This document shows, in pieces, positions 9,042-18,722 of a DNA stretch of 64,000 bases. A program made the translations under genes and the position numbers. The stretch's first letter is position 1, and each line of letters begins with the position of its first letter. The notes under the pieces are model-generated. The model saw only the letters and a program-made list of their open reading frames with translations. It did not search any database and had not been told where the DNA came from. Source of the stretch: Luteimonas sp. S4-F44 (GTDB lineage Bacteria > Pseudomonadota > Gammaproteobacteria > Xanthomonadales > Xanthomonadaceae); assembly GCF_022637415.1 (NCBI RefSeq), contig NZ_CP093340.1, positions 1,922,001 to 1,986,000 of the forward strand, in the 5' to 3' direction.

Positions 9042-9707
9042 TCAACCGCGCGCCGCGCGCCAACCCAGCCAGAGCACGGCCAGTCCGTTCGCAGGACGCA
9101 GTTGTCCGTGGCGGGCGAGCGCCCGCAGACGCGCGGCGAGGATCGCGTTGCCGATCCGACGCGGCCGGGTCCCGCCGTCGCGCTGCGGCCAGCGAGCAAG
9201 CAGGCGCGCGGCCAGCGACTGGTCGCCGCGCAGCATCGCCTGCGGTGCCAGCAGCGGTGCCGCGGTGATACGTCCGTCCCCGCTGTCGCGGCGTCCGTCG
9301 CCGAACAGCACCATCTCGCACGCGGCCACCGCCAAGGCGAGGTCGTGCAGCCGCTCCAGATGCGCGGCCGGCTCGGGCACCGCGTCGCGCGTGGCCGGCA
9401 ACAGCCGCAGCGCGAGCGCCAGCGTGCCCCAGGGGGCGGCGTGCCGTTGCAGATGCACGGCCAGCGGATGCCGGCGCGCGCCCTTGTCCCAGCCCTGCAG
9501 TTCTTCCTGCCACCAGGCCAGCTTGGCCAGTCCGGGTGTCGGGTCGCTACCGCCCCAGGCGGCCTCGCCGAACTCGTCGAGCAATGCGAACCAGGCCTGC
9601 ACCCGCTCGCGCAGGTCCGGGGCGACGAAGGCCAGGCCGATGCGCCATTCCGGCCATCGCGCCTGCCACTTGGCCAGGAAGTCGTCGTCGTGCGGGGCGG
9701 CGCTCAT
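9042..9707 (-). CDS. Squalene/phytoene-synthase-superfamily-like protein
   Basis: A 221-residue alpha-helical protein, last gene of the mtaD-ubiG-gph operon. Its ATG overlaps the gph stop as ATGA. Segments such as ERVQAWFALLDEFGEAA, LAWWQEELQGWD, HPLAVHLQRH and HDLALAVAACEMVL resemble the prenyl-synthase-like fold (ALLxEFGEAA and WWxEEL blocks). I do not find the two Asp-rich DxxxD motifs that bind prenyl diphosphate, and it is about 60 residues shorter than true phytoene synthases. A catalytic role is therefore doubtful. Homologues at this position in related genomes are usually called phytoene/squalene synthase family, from memory. An assembly or non-enzymatic role is possible. Confidence 0.6.
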   Translation of the reverse strand: MSAAPHDDDFLAKWQARWPEWRIGLAFVAPDLRERVQAWFALLDEFGEAAWGGSDPTPGLAKLAWWQEELQGWDKGARRHPLAVHLQRHAAPWGTLALALRLLPATRDAVPEPAAHLERLHDLALAVAACEMVLFGDGRRDSGDGRITAAPLLAPQAMLRGDQSLAARLLARWPQRDGGTRPRRIGNAILAARLRALARHGQLRPANGLAVLWLGWRAARG

Positions 9708-10402
9708 GTCGGACGCGGCCAGGCGGCGGGGTGCGCCAAGGCATCGGGCGTGTCGAGCATCGCATCGCCCTGCCAAGCGATCGGATCGTCGTCGTCCAAG
9801 CGATACCCCCACAGCGCGACGATCGACGGCATGCCGGCCGCACGCGCGGCGAGGATGTCGCGCGCGTCGTCGCCGACGTAGACGCAATCGCGTGCTGGAA
9901 TGCCGATCACACTGGCAGCGTGCAGCAGCGGCAACGGATGCGGCTTGCGCTCGGCCAACGTGTCGCCGCCGATCAGGACCGCGCAGCGGTCCTGCCAGCC
10001 GAGCTGCGGCAGGATGCGTTGCGCCAGCCCTTCGGGCTTGTTGGTGACGATGCCCCAGCGCGTGCCGGCGGCCTCGAGTGCGGCCAGCATCGCCTCGACG
10101 CCATCGAACGGGCGGCTGTGCCGGCCCAGTTCCTCGCCGTAGACCGCCAGGAACTCCGGTACCAGCGCGACCACGCCGTCGGCATCGAGCTCGGGGAACG
10201 CGACCGCGGCCATCGCCCGCGCGCCACGCGAGACCACCGGGCGGATATCGGCCAGCGCCAATGGCGGGCGGCCGCGCGCGTGCCGCATCCGGTTGACCGT
10301 CGCCAGCATGTCGGGGGCGCTGTCGAGCAAGGTGCCGTCGAGATCGAACAGCGCGCCGGCCGGGAATGTCGTGGGGACCTGCACTGCCGCGGTGCCGCTC
10401 AC
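9704..10402 (-). CDS. gph: Phosphoglycolate phosphatase-like HAD hydrolase
   Basis: HAD-superfamily phosphatase, 232 aa. Motif I is [10 protein letters not shown] near residue 17, motif II the Thr of GIVTNKP, the motif III lysine is in ERKPHPLP, and motif IV is [17 protein letters not shown] helical cap lies between motifs I and II. The GTG start at 10402 overlaps the ubiG stop (GTGA), and the gene's own stop overlaps the following ATG. Gph removes 2-phosphoglycolate made during DNA repair. In many proteobacteria the gene beside ubiG is a Gph/MupP-type phosphatase, so a MurNAc-6-phosphate phosphatase (MupP) is the main alternative. Confidence 0.85.
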   Translation of the reverse strand: MSGTAAVQVPTTFPAGALFDLDGTLLDSAPDMLATVNRMRHARGRPPLALADIRPVVSRGARAMAAVAFPELDADGVVALVPEFLAVYGEELGRHSRPFDGVEAMLAALEAAGTRWGIVTNKPEGLAQRILPQLGWQDRCAVLIGGDTLAERKPHPLPLLHAASVIGIPARDCVYVGDDARDILAARAAGMPSIVALWGYRLDDDDPIAWQGDAMLDTPDALAHPAAWPRPT

Positions 10403-11109
10403 GCCGGCTTCCGCGCCCAGGCGACGTAGTTGACGTCGGTCCGGCGGACCAGCCGGGCGGCGTTGCGCCATGGCTCGTACATCAGGCCACTGACGTCCTC
10501 GAGCTGCAGATCGGCTTCGCGCAGCCAGCTGGCAAGCTCGGAAGGTCGGATGAAGCTTTCGTAGCGATGGGTGCCGCGCGGCAGCAGCCGGGCGACGTAC
10601 TCGGCGCCGACAATCGCCAAGGCGAATGCGGCCGGGGTGCGGTTGAGGGTGGACACGAACAGGTGGCCGCCTGGGCGCAGCAGCGTCGCGCAGGCCTGCA
10701 GGATCGCCGCCGGATCGGGCACGTGCTCAAGCATTTCCATGCAGGTCACGACGTCGTAACTGGCTGGACGCTCGGCGGCCAGCGCCTCGACCGACTGCAC
10801 GCGGTAGTCGGCCTGGATGCCGGTTTCCAGTCCGTGCAGGCGCGCGACCTTGATGAGGTCCTCGGCCAGGTCGATGCCGGTCACCTTACCGCCGACCCGG
10901 GCCATGGCTTCACTGAGCAGGCCCCCGCCGCAGCCGACGTCGAGCACGTCGGCGCCATCGAGCCGGGCGCGGGCGCGCACGTATTCCAGCCTCGCCGGAT
11001 TGAGCGCATGCAGCGGGCGCTGCGGCCCGTCGACATCCCACCAGCGGCTGGCCAGCGCGCCGAACTTGTCGAGCTCGGCCTGATCGTAGTTCTCGTGTCG
11101 AGCGTTCAT
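10399..11109 (-). CDS. ubiG: Ubiquinone biosynthesis O-methyltransferase UbiG
   Basis: SAM-dependent methyltransferase carrying out both O-methylations in ubiquinone synthesis, 236 aa. The N-terminal [20 protein letters not shown] and NPARLEYV are typical of UbiG. The SAM-binding motif I is [19 protein letters not shown], followed by [13 protein letters not shown] and [10 protein letters not shown]. Start ATG at 11109 sits 10 bp after the mtaD stop, and the 3' end overlaps gph. It is the second gene of a four-gene minus-strand operon. Confidence 0.93.
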   Translation of the reverse strand: MNARHENYDQAELDKFGALASRWWDVDGPQRPLHALNPARLEYVRARARLDGADVLDVGCGGGLLSEAMARVGGKVTGIDLAEDLIKVARLHGLETGIQADYRVQSVEALAAERPASYDVVTCMEMLEHVPDPAAILQACATLLRPGGHLFVSTLNRTPAAFALAIVGAEYVARLLPRGTHRYESFIRPSELASWLREADLQLEDVSGLMYEPWRNAARLVRRTDVNYVAWARKPA

Positions 11110-11119
11110 GCGGACCTCG

Positions 11120-12466
11120 TCATGCGCCGGTGCGTAGCGTTGAAATGCGGTCCCGCCACTGGCGGGCATTGGCAGTGATCGCCTCGAGATCGAACCCAAG
11201 CAGCGCGCGCTCGCGCAGCTTGGGCTGGCCTGCGATCCAGACATCGCTGACCTGGTGGCGACCGGTCGCGTAGATCAGTTGCGAGACGACATGGTGCAGC
11301 GGCTGGGTCTCGATCGGCGACAGGTCGACGCAGATGAGGTCAGCCTGCTTGCCGACCTCGATCGAGCCGATCCGATCGCCGAAGCCGATCGCGCGGGCGC
11401 CGCCGAGCGTGGCCGCGCGCAGCGCGGTGAACGCGTCGAACCCGGCCGCGTCGCCGGCCACCGCCTTGGCCAGGATCGCCGCGGTGCGGGTCTCGCCGAA
11501 CATGTCCAGATCGTTGTTGCTGGCCACGCCGTCGGTGCCGATCGCCACGTTGACGCCTGCGCGCTCCAGCGCGCAGGCCGGACAGAAGCCCGAGGCGAGC
11601 TTGAGGTTGGACTCGGGGCAATGCACGACGCTGACGCCGCGCTCGGCGCACAGGTGGATCTCGCCCTCGGTCAGCTGAGTCATGTGCACCGCGATCAGGC
11701 GATCGTTGATCAGGCCCAGCCGGTCGAGCCGCGCGATCGGCCGCTGGCCGTACTGCTGCAGCGACTGCTCGACCTCCTGGGCGGTTTCGTGCAGATGCAG
11801 GTGGATCGGCACGTCGAGCTGGTCGGCGAGCATGCGCACGCGCTCGAAATTGGCGTCGTTGACCGTGTACGGCGCGTGCGGTGCGAACGCGGTCGCGATC
11901 AGCGGGTCGTCGCGCCACTGGTCGTGGACCTCGCCGGCGCGATCGAAGTACTCGTCGTCGCTGCTGGCCCAGGCGGTCGGAAAATCGATGACCGGCAGGC
12001 CGATACGCGCACGGAACCCGTGCTGGCGGTAGACCGCGGCCTGGACGTCGGGGAAGAAGTAGTTCTCGTTGACGCAGGTGGTGCCGCCGCGCAGCATCTC
12101 GGCCAGCGCCAGCGTGATGCCGTCGGCGACGAACTCCGGCCCGATCACGGCGGCCTCGACCGGCCAGATGTGCTGCTGCAGCCACACCATTAGCGGCAGG
12201 TCGTCGGCGATCCCGCGCAACAGCGTCATCGGGTTGTGGGTGTGCGCGTTGACCAGGCCGGGCAGCAGCGCCGACTGCGGGCGGCTGACCGTCTGCGCGG
12301 GCGCGAAGCGCTGCCGCGCCTCGGCGATCGGCAGCACGGCGACAATCTCGCCCCGGTGCACCGCGACGGCGTGATCGTCGAGGACGACCGCGTGCGGCTC
12401 CACCGGCACGACGTGACCGGCTTCGATCAACAGGTCGATGGACTGGGGAGCGGAACTGTCTGTCAT
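11120..12466 (-). CDS. mtaD: 5-methylthioadenosine/S-adenosylhomocysteine deaminase (TRZ/ATZ amidohydrolase)
   Basis: Amidohydrolase-superfamily deaminase of 448 residues. The metal ligands are visible: [13 protein letters not shown] (HxH), [18 protein letters not shown] and [13 protein letters not shown]. The last block, with [14 protein letters not shown], is typical of the MTA/SAH deaminase or chlorohydrolase group. It would convert MTA/SAH to the inosine forms after methylation. Lying directly upstream of the SAM-dependent methyltransferase UbiG, it could clear the SAH that UbiG produces. Substrate is not certain from sequence; a guanine- or hydroxyatrazine-type deaminase is less likely. 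Confidence 0.82.
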   Translation of the reverse strand: MTDSSAPQSIDLLIEAGHVVPVEPHAVVLDDHAVAVHRGEIVAVLPIAEARQRFAPAQTVSRPQSALLPGLVNAHTHNPMTLLRGIADDLPLMVWLQQHIWPVEAAVIGPEFVADGITLALAEMLRGGTTCVNENYFFPDVQAAVYRQHGFRARIGLPVIDFPTAWASSDDEYFDRAGEVHDQWRDDPLIATAFAPHAPYTVNDANFERVRMLADQLDVPIHLHLHETAQEVEQSLQQYGQRPIARLDRLGLINDRLIAVHMTQLTEGEIHLCAERGVSVVHCPESNLKLASGFCPACALERAGVNVAIGTDGVASNNDLDMFGETRTAAILAKAVAGDAAGFDAFTALRAATLGGARAIGFGDRIGSIEVGKQADLICVDLSPIETQPLHHVVSQLIYATGRHQVSDVWIAGQPKLRERALLGFDLEAITANARQWRDRISTLRTGA

Positions 12467-12541
12467 GCGTGACCTCGATCGATGCGACGGAAGCGGTCAG
12501 CTTGCCAGACCGCAGAGCGCCGCCGCGCGGCGCGCCGAACA

Positions 12542-12566
12542 CGCGTCCCGCCGAAGCGGGAACGCG
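12542..12566. terminator. Possible terminator hairpin downstream of efp
   Basis: CGCGTCCCGC-CGAA-GCGGGAACGCG: a 10-bp GC-rich stem with one bulged A and a CGAA loop. It lies about 45 bp beyond the efp stop and just upstream of mtaD. There is no T-run, so termination is unproven. Confidence 0.35.
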
Positions 12567-12609
12567 GCCACCGTCGCGCGGATCGCGCTGCAGTGGCGTT
12601 GCGGATCGA

Positions 12610-13176
12610 TCACTTGACGCGGCTGACGTACTCGCCGGACCGGGTGTCGACCTTGATGACTTCCTCCTGGCCGACGAACAGCGGCACACGGACCACGGCG
12701 CCCGTCTCCAGAGTCGCCGGCTTGCCGCCGCCGCCCGAGGTGTCGCCGCGTACGCCAGGATCGGTCTCGGTGATCTGCAGTTCGACGAAATTCGGAGGCT
12801 GGACCGCAATCGGCGTGCCGTTCCACAGCGTCACCACGCACTCTTCCTCGCCCTTGAGCCACTTCTCCGCGCCCCCCATGCCGGCCTTATCGGCCTGCAC
12901 CTGCTCGAACGACTCGGGATTCATGAAGTGCCAATACTCGCCGTCGCTGTAGAGGTACTGCATGTCGGTATCGAGCACGTCGGCCGCTTCGACCGAATCG
13001 GTGCTCTTCATGGTGATTTCCTGCACCCGGCCCGTGCGGATCTGGCGGTACTTCACGCGCGTGAACGCCTGCCCCTTGCCCGGCTTGACGTATTCGGTGT
13101 CGGTGATGACCGCGGGCTCGTTGTTGACCAGGATCTTCTGGCCATTCTTGACGTCGTTCATGCCATAACTGGCCAT
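12610..13176 (-). CDS. efp: Elongation factor P
   Basis: Translation factor that relieves ribosome stalling at polyproline; 188 aa, usual length. It begins [19 protein letters not shown]. The modification site is Lys34 in [14 protein letters not shown]. The E. coli-type PGKG context, together with epmB encoded divergently 96 bp away, indicates beta-lysylation at Lys34 rather than rhamnosylation. EpmA, which loads the beta-lysine, is not in this window. Confidence 0.97.
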   Translation of the reverse strand: MASYGMNDVKNGQKILVNNEPAVITDTEYVKPGKGQAFTRVKYRQIRTGRVQEITMKSTDSVEAADVLDTDMQYLYSDGEYWHFMNPESFEQVQADKAGMGGAEKWLKGEEECVVTLWNGTPIAVQPPNFVELQITETDPGVRGDTSGGGGKPATLETGAVVRVPLFVGQEEVIKVDTRSGEYVSRVK

Positions 13177-13272
13177 CGCTCGCTCCTGCTGGGCCGGCGT
13201 CGCCGGCGGCTACACTATGAGGTTTACCGGCAGCGGTGCACGCGGCCGGCTCGAATTGGATCGCAGTCGCAC

Positions 13273-14316
13273 ATGATACCCGCAGCCCCCCTTCCGACGC
13301 AGCCGCGCCGCTGGCAGCAGCTCTGGCGCGATGCCGTGCGCGATCCGCGCGAGTTGCTCGACCTGCTCGGCCTGCAGGCGCAGGCGCTGGGCCTGTCGCC
13401 CGAAGCGGCGGCCCAATTTCCGCTGCGGGTGCCGCGCGGCTTTGTGGCGCGGATGCGTCCGGGCGACCCTACCGACCCGTTGCTGCGCCAGGTCCTGCCG
13501 CTGGATGACGAACTGCGTCCGGCGCCGGGCTTCGGCCTGGACGCGGTCGGCGACGGCGCGGCCAAGGCCGGCCATGGCGTGATCCAGAAATACGCCGGGC
13601 GAGCGCTGCTGGTGGCGACCGGCAGCTGCGCGGTGCATTGCCGCTATTGCTTCCGCCGCCATTTTCCCTACGCCGAGGAAACCGCAGCGGCCGGCGGCTG
13701 GGGCGCGGCACTTGCAGCGATCCGCGACGATGCCTCGATCGAGGAGGTCCTGTTGTCGGGCGGCGACCCGCTGTCGCTGTCGACCGCCAAGCTCGTCGAA
13801 CTGACCGATGCGCTGCGCGGCATTCCGCATGTGCGTCGCCTGCGCATCCATACCCGGCTGCCGATCGTGTTGCCCGAGCGGGTCGACACCGAACTGACCG
13901 ACTGGCTGTCCGCACTGCCCTGGCCGCTGGTGATCGTGGTCCACGCCAACCACGCCAACGAGTTCGACGGCGAGGTCGATGCGGCGATGCGGCGCCTGCG
14001 CGCCACCGGCGCGGTACTGCTGAACCAGGCAGTCCTGCTCAAGGGGGTCAATGACCGCGTCGAGACGCTGGCGGCCTTGGCCGAGCGTGGGCTCGAGGCC
14101 GGCGTGCTGCCCTACTACCTCCACCAGCTCGACCGCGTGGCCGGTGCGGCCCATTTCGAAGTCGACGATGCCACCGCACTCGCATTGCACGCCGCGCTGG
14201 TCGCCCGGCAATCGGGCTATCTGGTGCCGCGCCTGGTCCGCGAGGTCGCCGGCGACACCTCCAAGCGCGCGCTGACCGGCACGCCGGATGGACGCCTGGC
14301 GCCCCCCGTGGCATAA
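13273..14316 (+). CDS. epmB: EF-P beta-lysylation protein EpmB (lysine 2,3-aminomutase)
   Basis: Radical-SAM, PLP-dependent aminomutase converting L-lysine to (R)-beta-lysine for EF-P modification; 347 aa. The iron-sulfur motif is CAVHCRYCFRRHFPY (Cys119, 123, 126), followed by EVLLSGGDPLSL. HTRLPIVLPERV and VVHANHANEF are family blocks, and the PLP lysine is probably in the LLKGVN region. It is divergent from its target efp. TACACT at 13211-13216 is a reasonable -10 for this gene. The ATG at 13273 is the first start matching the family N-terminus. Confidence 0.95.
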   Translation: MIPAAPLPTQPRRWQQLWRDAVRDPRELLDLLGLQAQALGLSPEAAAQFPLRVPRGFVARMRPGDPTDPLLRQVLPLDDELRPAPGFGLDAVGDGAAKAGHGVIQKYAGRALLVATGSCAVHCRYCFRRHFPYAEETAAAGGWGAALAAIRDDASIEEVLLSGGDPLSLSTAKLVELTDALRGIPHVRRLRIHTRLPIVLPERVDTELTDWLSALPWPLVIVVHANHANEFDGEVDAAMRRLRATGAVLLNQAVLLKGVNDRVETLAALAERGLEAGVLPYYLHQLDRVAGAAHFEVDDATALALHAALVARQSGYLVPRLVREVAGDTSKRALTGTPDGRLAPPVA

Positions 14317-14339
14317 GGCGCACTTCACAGGAGGCCGCC

Positions 14340-16424
14340 ATGCCAGACAGCAACGCCGATTCCGCGCTGCGCCTGTTGATCGTCGACGACCGCGTCGAGG
14401 ATGCCGAGGCGGTCGTGAGCGGATTGCGCAATGCCGGCATCGCGGTCCGCCCGTTGCGGGCGACCTCCTCAGAGGAACTGGGCCGCCTGCTGGTCGGCCA
14501 GGTGATCGATGTGGCGATCGCCGCGCATGCGGCCGTCACCCTGCCCTTCGCCCAGGCGATGCAGTGCATCGCCGACAGCGGCCAGGACATCCCGGTCATC
14601 GTGCTCGTCGACGCGCTCGATGAGACCGCATTCGTCGACGTCATGCTCGGCGGCGCGCGCACGATGGCGCTGCGCCACGCGCCGCAGCAGCTGCTGGTGG
14701 CGGTGCGCGATGCCTGGGCCGATCGCCAGGCGCGGCGCAACCTGCGACTGCTCGAGGCCCGGCTCCGCGAGAGCGAGCGCCGCAGTGACGCGCTGATCGA
14801 CTCCTCGCGCGATCCCATCGCCTACATCCACGAGGGCATGCACATCCGCGCCAACGCGGCGTACCTGGAAATGTTCGGCTACGGCGACTTCCAGCAGATC
14901 GAAGGCGTCTCGCTGCTGGACATGGTGGCGCCGCAGCATGTCGATGCTTTCAAGGCCCTGCTCAAGTCGCTCAGCCGCGGCGAACCGCCACCGCTGCGCC
15001 ATGAGATCGAGGCCCGCGATGCCGATGGCCATTCGTTCCCGGCCGCCATGGAGTTCACCGCCGCCCAGTACGAGGGCGAGCCCTGCCTGCAGGTCGTATT
15101 CCGGCGTCGGGAGCTGATCGATCCGGAGCTCGCGCACGAGCTCGAAGCGCTCCGCCAGCGCGACCACGTCACCGGCCTGCTCAATCGCCCGGCATTCCTG
15201 CGCGAGCTCGAGGACGCTGTCGACGATGCCGCGCGCGGGCAATCGCGGCACGGCTTTCTGCTGATCGAACCCGACCGGCACCAACAGTTGCTAGCCGACA
15301 TCGGCTTGGACCATGCCGACGACCTGCTCGCCGCGGCCGCCGCCAGGCTCCAATCGCTGCTCGATGCGTCGGCCATCGCCGCGCGCTACGGCGGCACGAC
15401 CTTCGCCGTGCTGCTGCGCGAGGGCGACTACCACGCCACGGCGGCCCTGGCCGAGCGATTGCGGGCGGGCTTCGCCGACCATGTGTTCGACGTGGGCGCG
15501 CGCTCGACCGTGGTGACACTGAGCATCGGCGGCATCCAGATCGGCGAAACCAGCGCCAATGTCGGCCAGGTGCTGGCACGCGCGACGCAGGCGCTGGAGT
15601 CGGCATCCGGCGCTGGCGGCGACCAGTGCGAGGTGTTCGACCCGGGCGCTGCTGACCGGCTGGAGCAGGAGCGGCTGCAGCTCTGGATCGCGCGGCTGCG
15701 CACCGCGCTCGATCACGATGGGTTCGTGCTGCATTACCAGCCGGTGGTCAACCTGCAAGGCGATACCGCGCCAGTCTACGAATGCCTGCTGCGGCTCGAC
15801 GGTGGCGATGGCGAACTCGTCGCGCCGGGCACGTTCCTGCAGATCGCCAAGGATCACGGCATGCTCGCCCAGATCGACCGCTATGTGGTCGCCCGCGCGA
15901 TCGCCGCGATCGCCCGGCGCCTGCACGAGGGGCGGCCCACCACGCTGTTGGTGAAGGTCAGCGAGGCGTCGCTCGAGGCGGCAGGGCTGGCGACGTTCAT
16001 CGGCGAGCAACTTGCCCGGCATCAGGTGCCGGGCAAGTACCTGGTCCTGCAGTTGCCCGAGTCCAAGGTGTTCACGCATCTCAAGGCGACGCAGGCGTTC
16101 GCGGCCCATGTCGCGCGCTTCGACTGCGCATTCGCGCTCGAGCAGTTCGGCGCAGGACTGGATTCGTTCCAGTTGCTGACCCATCTGCAGCCGAATCTGC
16201 TCAAACTCGACCGCAGTTTCACCCAGGGGCTGCCGACCAATGCCGAGAACCAGGCGCGCCTGGGCGAGATCGCGGCGCGGGCACGCGCGCTCGGCATCCG
16301 CACGATCGCCGAGTTCGTCCAGGACGCGGCCAGCATGTCGATCCTGTTCGCCGCTGGCATCGACTACGTGCAAGGCAATTTCCTCGCGCCCGCCGGCCCG
16401 GGCATGCACTACGACTTCGAGTAG
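14340..16424 (+). CDS. fimX: FimX-like REC-PAS-GGDEF-EAL c-di-GMP effector for type IV pili
   Basis: A 694-residue protein with the FimX order: response-regulator-like domain (about 9-130, LLIVDDRVEDAE), PAS (about 150-262), GGDEF (about 275-440) and EAL (about 450-690). Both output domains look degenerate. The GGDEF site reads RYGGTTFAV. The EAL site reads ECLLRL, with VKVSEAS where active enzymes carry an Asn-containing metal motif. FimX proteins bind c-di-GMP through the dead EAL domain and work with PilZ and PilB in pilus assembly. Length and architecture match that family. The gene starts 23 bp after epmB with AGGAGG upstream, so it may be co-transcribed with it. No pilus genes are nearby. 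Confidence 0.85.
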   Translation: MPDSNADSALRLLIVDDRVEDAEAVVSGLRNAGIAVRPLRATSSEELGRLLVGQVIDVAIAAHAAVTLPFAQAMQCIADSGQDIPVIVLVDALDETAFVDVMLGGARTMALRHAPQQLLVAVRDAWADRQARRNLRLLEARLRESERRSDALIDSSRDPIAYIHEGMHIRANAAYLEMFGYGDFQQIEGVSLLDMVAPQHVDAFKALLKSLSRGEPPPLRHEIEARDADGHSFPAAMEFTAAQYEGEPCLQVVFRRRELIDPELAHELEALRQRDHVTGLLNRPAFLRELEDAVDDAARGQSRHGFLLIEPDRHQQLLADIGLDHADDLLAAAAARLQSLLDASAIAARYGGTTFAVLLREGDYHATAALAERLRAGFADHVFDVGARSTVVTLSIGGIQIGETSANVGQVLARATQALESASGAGGDQCEVFDPGAADRLEQERLQLWIARLRTALDHDGFVLHYQPVVNLQGDTAPVYECLLRLDGGDGELVAPGTFLQIAKDHGMLAQIDRYVVARAIAAIARRLHEGRPTTLLVKVSEASLEAAGLATFIGEQLARHQVPGKYLVLQLPESKVFTHLKATQAFAAHVARFDCAFALEQFGAGLDSFQLLTHLQPNLLKLDRSFTQGLPTNAENQARLGEIAARARALGIRTIAEFVQDAASMSILFAAGIDYVQGNFLAPAGPGMHYDFE

Positions 16425-16541
16425 CTCATCGGTTTCGCCCTAGGCAGAAATCGGCCTAGGCCGCGTAATAGCGCTGCGCAAAGCGATCCTCGCGGTCGGG
16501 AATCCACTTTCCAAGGCAAATCCACACCCGACTCCGGATGG

Positions 16542-16589
16542 GCATCGGCCTGCCGGCCGGAAGCCGCTCTCCCCTCGGCAGGCCGATGC
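16542..16589. other. Long inverted repeat in the fimX-htpX gap
   Basis: GCATCGGCCTGCCG (16542-16555) is repeated as its exact complement CGGCAGGCCGATGC (16576-16589) around a 20-nt loop. It lies in a 286-bp intergenic stretch (16425-16710) between converging genes, and is separate from the terminator at 16664. A second, 7-bp inverted repeat (CCTAGGC / GCCTAGG, 16439-16460) lies just after the fimX stop. The longer element could be a transcribed stem-loop or a small RNA; nothing else is evident in the gap. Confidence 0.6.
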
Positions 16590-16663
16590 GCGTCCGAAGG
16601 AAGATGGCTCTCACGGCAATCCCCCCTCATCTGAAAAAGGCCAATCAAGAGAAAGCCAAAAGA

Positions 16664-16690
16664 AAAAGCCCGCCGAAGAGGCGGGCTTTT
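16664..16690. terminator. Bidirectional Rho-independent terminator between fimX and htpX
   Basis: AAAAGCCCGCC-GAAGA-GGCGGGCTTTT forms an 11-bp stem with flanking A and T tracts. It lies 20 bp past the htpX stop and serves the converging fimX transcript too. Confidence 0.9.
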
Positions 16691-16710
16691 CGTTTCACTG
16701 CAGCGAAAGC

Positions 16711-17616
16711 TCAGGCCACCACGCCCTGCCGGATGCTGCTGCCGTCGAGATTGGCATGGCGCAGCGCGGTGATGCGCTCCTCGAGCGGCGGATGGCTCAT
16801 CAGCAGGCGCTTCAGGCCGCCACCGACGCCACCGCTGATGCCGAACGCCGCAACCTGCTTGGGCAGCGTGCTCTCGCCGTAGGTCTGCGCCAGCCGCTCG
16901 AGCGCGGCGATCATCTTCTCGCGACCCGCCAGCTGGGCACCGCCAGCGTCGGCGCGGAACTCGCGATGGCGCGAGAACCACATCGCGATCATCGACGCGA
17001 ACAGGCCGAAGATCATGTCGAGCACGAACACGATCGCAAAGTAGGCAATGCCGCCACCGCCATTGTCGCGGCCGCCGCTCAGGTAGCCGTCGATCGCCCG
17101 GCCGACCACGCGGGCCAGGAAGATCACGAAGGTATTGAGCACACCCTGCAGCAGCGTCATGGTCACCATGTCGCCATTGGCGACGTGGCTGACCTCGTGC
17201 GCCAGCACGGCCTCGGCCTCTTCGCGGGTCATCGCACGCAGCAGACCCGTCGACACCGCCACCAGCGAAGCGTCGCGGCGGGCGCCGGTGGCAAATGCGT
17301 TGATCTCCGGCGCATCGTAGATCGCGACCTCCGGCATACCGATGCCGGCCATCTGCGCCTGGCGCTGCACGGTGGTCAGCAGCCAGCGCTCGGCCTCGTT
17401 ACGCGGCTCGGTGATCACCTGGGCACCGGTGAAGCGCTTGGCCGACCACTTGGAGATCGCGAGCGTGAAGAAGGCGCCGCCGAAGCCGAACAGGGCGGCA
17501 AACACCAACAAGCCGGCGTAGGTGGATGGATTGATGCCGAGAACGGCCATGACGATGCTGACCAGGGCCAGCACGGCAAAGTTGGTGGCAATGAGGAGGG
17601 CGTAGCGCTTGAGCAT
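16711..17616 (-). CDS. htpX: Membrane-bound zinc protease HtpX (M48)
   Basis: Inner-membrane metalloprotease for quality control of misfolded membrane proteins, partner of FtsH; 301 aa. Two N-terminal transmembrane segments (about 5-25 and 35-55), zinc motif HEVSH near residues 139-143, two more hydrophobic segments (about 155-175 and 190-215), and the third ligand Glu in [13 protein letters not shown]. The C-terminal [12 protein letters not shown] is typical. Start ATG at 17616 gives [13 protein letters not shown], the standard N-terminus. It is often induced by envelope stress (Cpx in enterics); no operator is evident here. Confidence 0.96.
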   Translation of the reverse strand: MLKRYALLIATNFAVLALVSIVMAVLGINPSTYAGLLVFAALFGFGGAFFTLAISKWSAKRFTGAQVITEPRNEAERWLLTTVQRQAQMAGIGMPEVAIYDAPEINAFATGARRDASLVAVSTGLLRAMTREEAEAVLAHEVSHVANGDMVTMTLLQGVLNTFVIFLARVVGRAIDGYLSGGRDNGGGGIAYFAIVFVLDMIFGLFASMIAMWFSRHREFRADAGGAQLAGREKMIAALERLAQTYGESTLPKQVAAFGISGGVGGGLKRLLMSHPPLEERITALRHANLDGSSIRQGVVA

Positions 17617-17765
17617 CGGGGGCCTTTTGAAGGTCTGCCTGCGTCTGGCGGGAATCGGAGTGTGTGCGAAGAATTTGCGCACGCACCTCCATGATTTCAA
17701 TTCACGGGCGGCGATGCCACAGTGTGCGCCCCGTGACAGTTCATGTTCGAGACAGTTCCGGCGCG

Positions 17766-18668
17766 ATGTCGCCCCCTGCCCCGCCTCCATGCGGCCGCTT
17801 CGCGCCGTCCCCGACTGGCCCCCTGCATGCCGGCTCGCTGGTCGCCGCGCTCGGCAGCTGGCTGATGGCCCGCCGCAGCGGCGGGCAGTGGCGGGTGCGA
17901 ATCGAGGATGTCGACCGACCACGCGAGGTCGCCGGCGCCGCCGACGCGCAGTTGGCGATGCTGCGCGCCTGCGGCCTGGACTGGGACGGCGAGGTCGTGC
18001 GCCAGAGCGCGCGCGGCGCCCTGTACCAGTCGGCGCTCGACCAGCTGCTGGCCGACGGCCACGCGTTCGTCTGCCACTGCAGCCGCAGCGCGCTGGCGGC
18101 GTCCGGCGGGATCCATCGTGGGCGCTGCGTTGCCACCCACCCTCGCCCGGACCCGGCGATCCGCTTGCGCGTGCCGCCGGATACGCGGATCGCCTTCGAC
18201 GATGGGCTGCGGGGACGGATCGAGCAGGACCTGTGGGCGGAGGTCGGCGACTTCGTGCTGCGGCGGGCCGACGGGTTGTGGGCGTACCAGTTGGCCGTGG
18301 TCGTCGACGATGCCGACCAGGGCATCACCGACGTGGTCCGCGGCGCCGACCTGCTCGATTCCACGCCGCGGCAGATCCTGCTCCAGCGACGGCTCGGGCT
18401 GCCCACCCCGCGTCATGCGCACTTGCCGCTGCTGCGCGACGCCGCCGGGCGCAAGCTGTCCAAGTCTCTGGGTGCGCAGGCGCCCGACCCGGCCGATCCC
18501 CTGCCTGCGCTGCGCGCGGCCTGGCAGGCGCTGGGGCAATGGCCGTTCACTGCCGACAACGTGCAGGCCTGGCGCGTGCACGCGCTCGAACGCTTCGATC
18601 CGGCACGGATTCCGATCGCCGATCCGGTGGGTGCATCGCCCACTGGACGCGCTTGTCAGCATGACTAG
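17766..18668 (+). CDS. gluQ: Glutamyl-Q tRNA(Asp) synthetase
   Basis: Truncated GluRS paralogue that glutamylates queuosine in the wobble position of tRNA(Asp), without charging the 3' end; 300 aa. It has the class I motif [20 protein letters not shown] (HIGH equivalent HAGS), RIEDVDRPR, a zinc motif FVCHCSRS...RGRC, and the KMSKS equivalent GRKLSKS. It lacks the anticodon-binding domain, as expected. In E. coli this gene follows dksA; here dksA is more than 16 kb away. ATG at 17766 is closest to the conserved N-terminus. Confidence 0.94.
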   Translation: MSPPAPPPCGRFAPSPTGPLHAGSLVAALGSWLMARRSGGQWRVRIEDVDRPREVAGAADAQLAMLRACGLDWDGEVVRQSARGALYQSALDQLLADGHAFVCHCSRSALAASGGIHRGRCVATHPRPDPAIRLRVPPDTRIAFDDGLRGRIEQDLWAEVGDFVLRRADGLWAYQLAVVVDDADQGITDVVRGADLLDSTPRQILLQRRLGLPTPRHAHLPLLRDAAGRKLSKSLGAQAPDPADPLPALRAAWQALGQWPFTADNVQAWRVHALERFDPARIPIADPVGASPTGRACQHD

Positions 18669-18722
18669 ACTGGCTGGTCGTCGCCATGGGGGCGACGCCT
18701 GCATCGCAACGGGAGGGCGGCA

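Noticed and set aside
13200..13260. Riboswitch or attenuator between efp and epmB
   Set aside because: Only a short GCCGGCG/CGCCGGC palindrome; too small for a known riboswitch class.
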